Of a stretch of 7,744 bases of DNA, positions 6,003 through 7,744 are shown in pieces. This stretch comes from Acidobacteriota bacterium (lineage in GTDB: Bacteria; Acidobacteriota; Thermoanaerobaculia; Multivoradales; UBA5704). The notes under the pieces were generated by a model, which worked only from the letters and a program-made list of their open reading frames with translations, searched no databases and had not been told where the DNA came from. A program made the position numbers and the translations under genes. Position 1 is the first letter of the stretch; every line of letters begins with the position of its first letter. Location: positions 1-7,744 of the forward strand of contig QHVW01000367.1 in the NCBI GenBank assembly GCA_003223675.1. Direction: 5' to 3'.

Positions 6003-6878
6003 CTACGGAGCGCCCGGCGGGAAGACGCCGTTCTTGGCCACCGGCACGCACAGATTCAAGGCGCCTCCGATGAAGACGTTTTCCACGGGCAGCGTCGTCA
6101 GCAGCGGATTGATGTGACGCAGCGACAGGTTCTGGCCCAGCGGCGCGCCGCTCGCCCGGTAACAGAGCACGTCGGCGAACTGGACGAAGGGGAGGATGGT
6201 CGACGGGGGTGTCCTCTGGTTCTTCTTCACCGGCACGCAGAGCTGCTGCGGCCCGCCGACCGTCGAGATCTCCGGCGCGATCCCCGCGAGCACAGGATTG
6301 AGATGGGTCAGCTTGATCGTATGGGTGACGGTGCTGGTGTTTTCGGCCCGATAACACTTGACGTCGAGCTCCTGCACGAGCTGCAGGACGTTGGCGGGAG
6401 GATTGACGTTGTTCTTCACTACCGGCAGACAGAGCAGTTGCGGCTCCCGGAGCGTCACCGAGACCGTCGGCCCGAACAGGCCGGACATCACCGGATTGAG
6501 CTGCGTCAGGGTCAGCGGCACGTTGATCGGAGCCCCCGAGATGCCGTAGCACTTCCAGTCGACGAAGCGGATGAACGGGAGGGTGTCCGACGGCGGCACG
6601 TTGGCCTCCTTCTGCACCGGCACACAGAGCTGCTGCGGGGTCCCCAGCGTGACCTGCTCGAACGGCAACCCCATCCCGGTGAGCACCGGATTCAGATGGT
6701 CCAGGCGCAACCCCAGGTTGAGCGCCGGCTGGTTGGTGATCTGGTAGCACCGCACGTCCAGGAAGTCGACGAAGCGACGGGGCGAGGCCGGCAACTGGGC
6801 CTGGACCGGTGCCACGGCCGCCACCAGGATCAGGGCGGAGAGGGACCCTACGAGGATCTTCCCCACAAACTTTCTCAC
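6003..6878 (-). CDS. Secreted protein of four tandem paired-cysteine repeats (DUF7450-like)
   Basis: 291 aa. GTG 6878 is chosen because AGGAGG lies 5 nt upstream (complement of 6884-6889) and because it places a basic, then hydrophobic signal peptide (RKFVGKILVGSLSALILVAA, likely cut after APVQA, residue 27) at the N-terminus; longer in-frame starts (6914, 6971) lack this support. The mature protein is four repeats of about 65 residues: 36-101, 102-166, 167-230 and 231-291. Each follows FVxFxDVxCY, about 15 residues, LxHLNPVLxG, about 15 residues, QQLCVPVxKN, PP. Cysteines occur only as one pair per repeat (44/85, 110/150, 175/214, 239/277), suggesting one disulfide per unit. The CY...LCVPV..K layout resembles the DUF7450 repeats seen in exported proteins of soil bacteria; no biochemical role is known to me. 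A structural or binding surface protein is likelier than an enzyme. It is divergent from the DinB gene. Confidence 0.8.
   Translation of the reverse strand: MRKFVGKILVGSLSALILVAAVAPVQAQLPASPRRFVDFLDVRCYQITNQPALNLGLRLDHLNPVLTGMGLPFEQVTLGTPQQLCVPVQKEANVPPSDTLPFIRFVDWKCYGISGAPINVPLTLTQLNPVMSGLFGPTVSVTLREPQLLCLPVVKNNVNPPANVLQLVQELDVKCYRAENTSTVTHTIKLTHLNPVLAGIAPEISTVGGPQQLCVPVKKNQRTPPSTILPFVQFADVLCYRASGAPLGQNLSLRHINPLLTTLPVENVFIGGALNLCVPVAKNGVFPPGAP
6006..6773 (-). repeat. Four in-frame ~195-bp coding repeats
   Basis: These encode the four protein repeats at 6576-6773, 6381-6575, 6189-6380 and 6006-6188. DNA similarity persists in patches, for example CAGAGCTGCTGCGG at both 6238-6251 and 6627-6640, and variants of GGATTGAG near each HLNP block. 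This suggests amplification by unequal duplication followed by divergence. Confidence 0.7.
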
Positions 6879-6969
6879 ACGCACCTCCTTTTCGAGATTT
6901 AACTCTTGCTCCATAAACGAAGGGTGCGAGAAACGCGTCTTGCGGGACAGGAGGTACACTCGGACTGCC
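6879..6969. promoter_or_regulatory. Divergent spacer between repeat-protein and DinB genes
   Basis: 91 bp that must hold both start regions. On the minus strand AAAAGGAGGTG precedes GTG 6878. On the plus strand AGGAGG (6949-6954) is followed directly by TACACT (6955-6960), a -10-like hexamer whose start point would fall only a few bases before ATG 6970. I found no convincing -35 box for either direction. Confidence 0.3.
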
Positions 6970-7494
6970 ATGGAGATTCAGCGCGTCGAGCCGGTCCTAC
7001 CGCTTTTCGACCTTCAATACTTCGAGCGCGTGCGCGAGCGGACGCGCCGCGTCGTCCTCTGCGTCCCGCCCGAGCGCCTGGAGTGGACCTATAAGCCGGG
7101 GGCCTTCACCTTCGGCGACCTCATCCGCCACCTGGGCGCCATCGAGCGCTGGATGTTCGCCGAGAACGCGCGATGCCGGCCCAGCCGCTACCCCGGCCAC
7201 GGCCCGGAGCTGGCCGCGGGGTACGACGCGGTGCTGGCCTACTTCGACCGCATGCACGAGGAGTCGATGGAGATCTTCCGCGGCCTCACCCCCGAGGATC
7301 TCGAGCGCCGCTGCGAGACCCCCGGAGGCGCCAAGATCCAGGTCTGGAAATGGCTGCGCTCGATGGCCGAGCATGAGATCCACCACCGCGGGCAGATCTA
7401 CCTCATGCTTGGGCTTCTGAACGTCCCCACGCCGCCGCTCTACGGGCTCACCTCGGAGGAGGTGCGGGAGCGGAGCAACGGGGCAGGGCAGTAG
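6970..7494 (+). CDS. DinB-family four-helix-bundle protein
   Basis: 174 aa, the normal size for a DinB/YfiT-like fold protein. These are cytoplasmic four-helix bundles, often dimeric, that hold a divalent metal with three histidines; characterised members include metal-dependent thiol transferases and maleylpyruvate isomerase, but most have no known substrate. The ligand pattern is complete: His54 in DLIRHLGAIERWM, and His135 with His139 in EHEIHHRGQIYLML, the family's signature fourth-helix motif. ATG 6970 is preferred: an in-frame TTG at 6940 lies before the Shine-Dalgarno sequence. The AGGAGG is 15 nt upstream, unusually far, so initiation may be SD-independent. It is a single gene, divergent from the secreted repeat protein; nothing nearby points to a substrate. 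The name does not imply DNA damage control here. Confidence 0.87.
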   Translation: MEIQRVEPVLPLFDLQYFERVRERTRRVVLCVPPERLEWTYKPGAFTFGDLIRHLGAIERWMFAENARCRPSRYPGHGPELAAGYDAVLAYFDRMHEESMEIFRGLTPEDLERRCETPGGAKIQVWKWLRSMAEHEIHHRGQIYLMLGLLNVPTPPLYGLTSEEVRERSNGAGQ

Positions 7495-7610
7495 CTCGCG
7501 GAGAGAACGTTACCGGGCGACTCACTACTTTTTGCAGGGTGCCCCTGCCCGGGGACTTTGGAAGCTAGTCCGTCCTTTCAAGAGGATAGATCCTTCAGAG
7601 GAGGATCGAC
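7495..7610. other. Intergenic region with overlapping small hairpins
   Basis: 116 bp. GCAGGG (7534-7539) can pair with CCCTGC (7543-7548), or alternatively CCGGGC (7513-7518) with GCCCGG (7547-7552); the two folds exclude each other. The T run (7529-7533) precedes the first hairpin instead of following it, so it is not a standard terminator for the DinB gene. No clear promoter is visible for the gene at 7611. Confidence 0.3.
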
Positions 7611-7744
7611 ATGACCAGTAACAAAGGGAATCCCAAAGCAGGGATCGGCTGCCTACTGACGGTCATCGCTGTCGGTTTCGCCATCAAGCTCCTCATCGTC
7701 CTCCTCACATGGACTTGGCCCGTATGGCCTTGGCTGGCTCTCTC
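7611..7744 (+). CDS. Small Trp-rich membrane protein, 3' end outside window
   Basis: ATG 7611 follows AGGAGG (7599-7604) with ideal 6-nt spacing, and the frame stays open for 44 codons to the window edge. It begins MTSNKGNPKAGIGCLLTVIA: a short polar N-terminus, then a hydrophobic helix at about residues 12-32 (GCLLTVIAVGFAIKLLIVLL), then a tryptophan/proline stretch TWTWPVWPWLAL that may begin a second helix. I do not recognise the family. The strong RBS, absence of stops and helix-like composition support a real gene. Its base composition is less GC-rich than that of its neighbours. Confidence 0.6.
   Translation, partial: MTSNKGNPKAGIGCLLTVIAVGFAIKLLIVLLTWTWPVWPWLAL

Noticed and set aside
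6006..6773. Repeats considered as a CRISPR or intergenic repeat array
   Set aside because: Units are about 195 bp, diverged and in frame within a protein; there are no short identical repeats with unique spacers.
6114..6902. Plus-strand frame opposite the secreted repeat protein
   Set aside because: The minus strand has a signal peptide, RBS and conserved repeats; the plus frame is a shadow.
7534..7548. GCAGGG/CCCTGC hairpin as terminator of the DinB gene
   Set aside because: The T run precedes the stem on the plus strand, and no T tract follows it on either strand.

Overview
This is a GC-rich bacterial window of ordinary chromosomal character, with dense coding, strong G/C preference at third codon positions and long antisense open frames that are shadows. 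The lineage cannot be fixed from sequence alone. A secreted protein with paired-cysteine CY...LCVPV repeats, a RoxA-like di-heme cytochrome, an M20 tripeptidase, a DinB-fold protein and an apparently leaderless promoter would fit an Acidobacteriota- or Myxococcota-like soil or sediment bacterium; that is inference.

Layout: (1) At the left edge, on the minus strand, is the front of a VapB-type antitoxin gene whose 3' end, and any VapC toxin, lie outside the window. (2) A 233-bp non-coding strip with several small dyads and a direct repeat separates it from a plus-strand pair. (3) The pair is a 566-aa two-domain alpha/beta hydrolase with an apparent cysteine nucleophile, then, 19 bp downstream, a 765-aa membrane protein. 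That protein joins a duplicated four-helix domain and a ninth helix to a periplasmic RoxA-like di-heme cytochrome c domain. (4) Immediately after the pair lies a compact ~150-bp nested palindrome (4526-4676), built like a MITE or paired-REP element. It probably also ends the operon transcript. (5) pepT (aminotripeptidase) starts just beyond it, with promoter elements placed as if the mRNA were leaderless. (6) pepT converges on a minus-strand gene for a secreted four-repeat protein. (7) That gene is divergent from a DinB-fold protein gene. (8) The window ends inside a small Trp-rich membrane protein gene.

The hydrolase/cytochrome pair is the most interesting part. The hydrolase carries an N-terminal domain that I recall mainly from large GMC-oxidoreductase/hydrolase fusion proteins, here without the FAD part, and it is apparently co-transcribed with a membrane-anchored di-heme enzyme. 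Together they suggest an oxidative step on a hydrophobic or ester substrate at the cell envelope, but the substrate cannot be read from the sequence. The remaining genes look like housekeeping or stand-alone functions.
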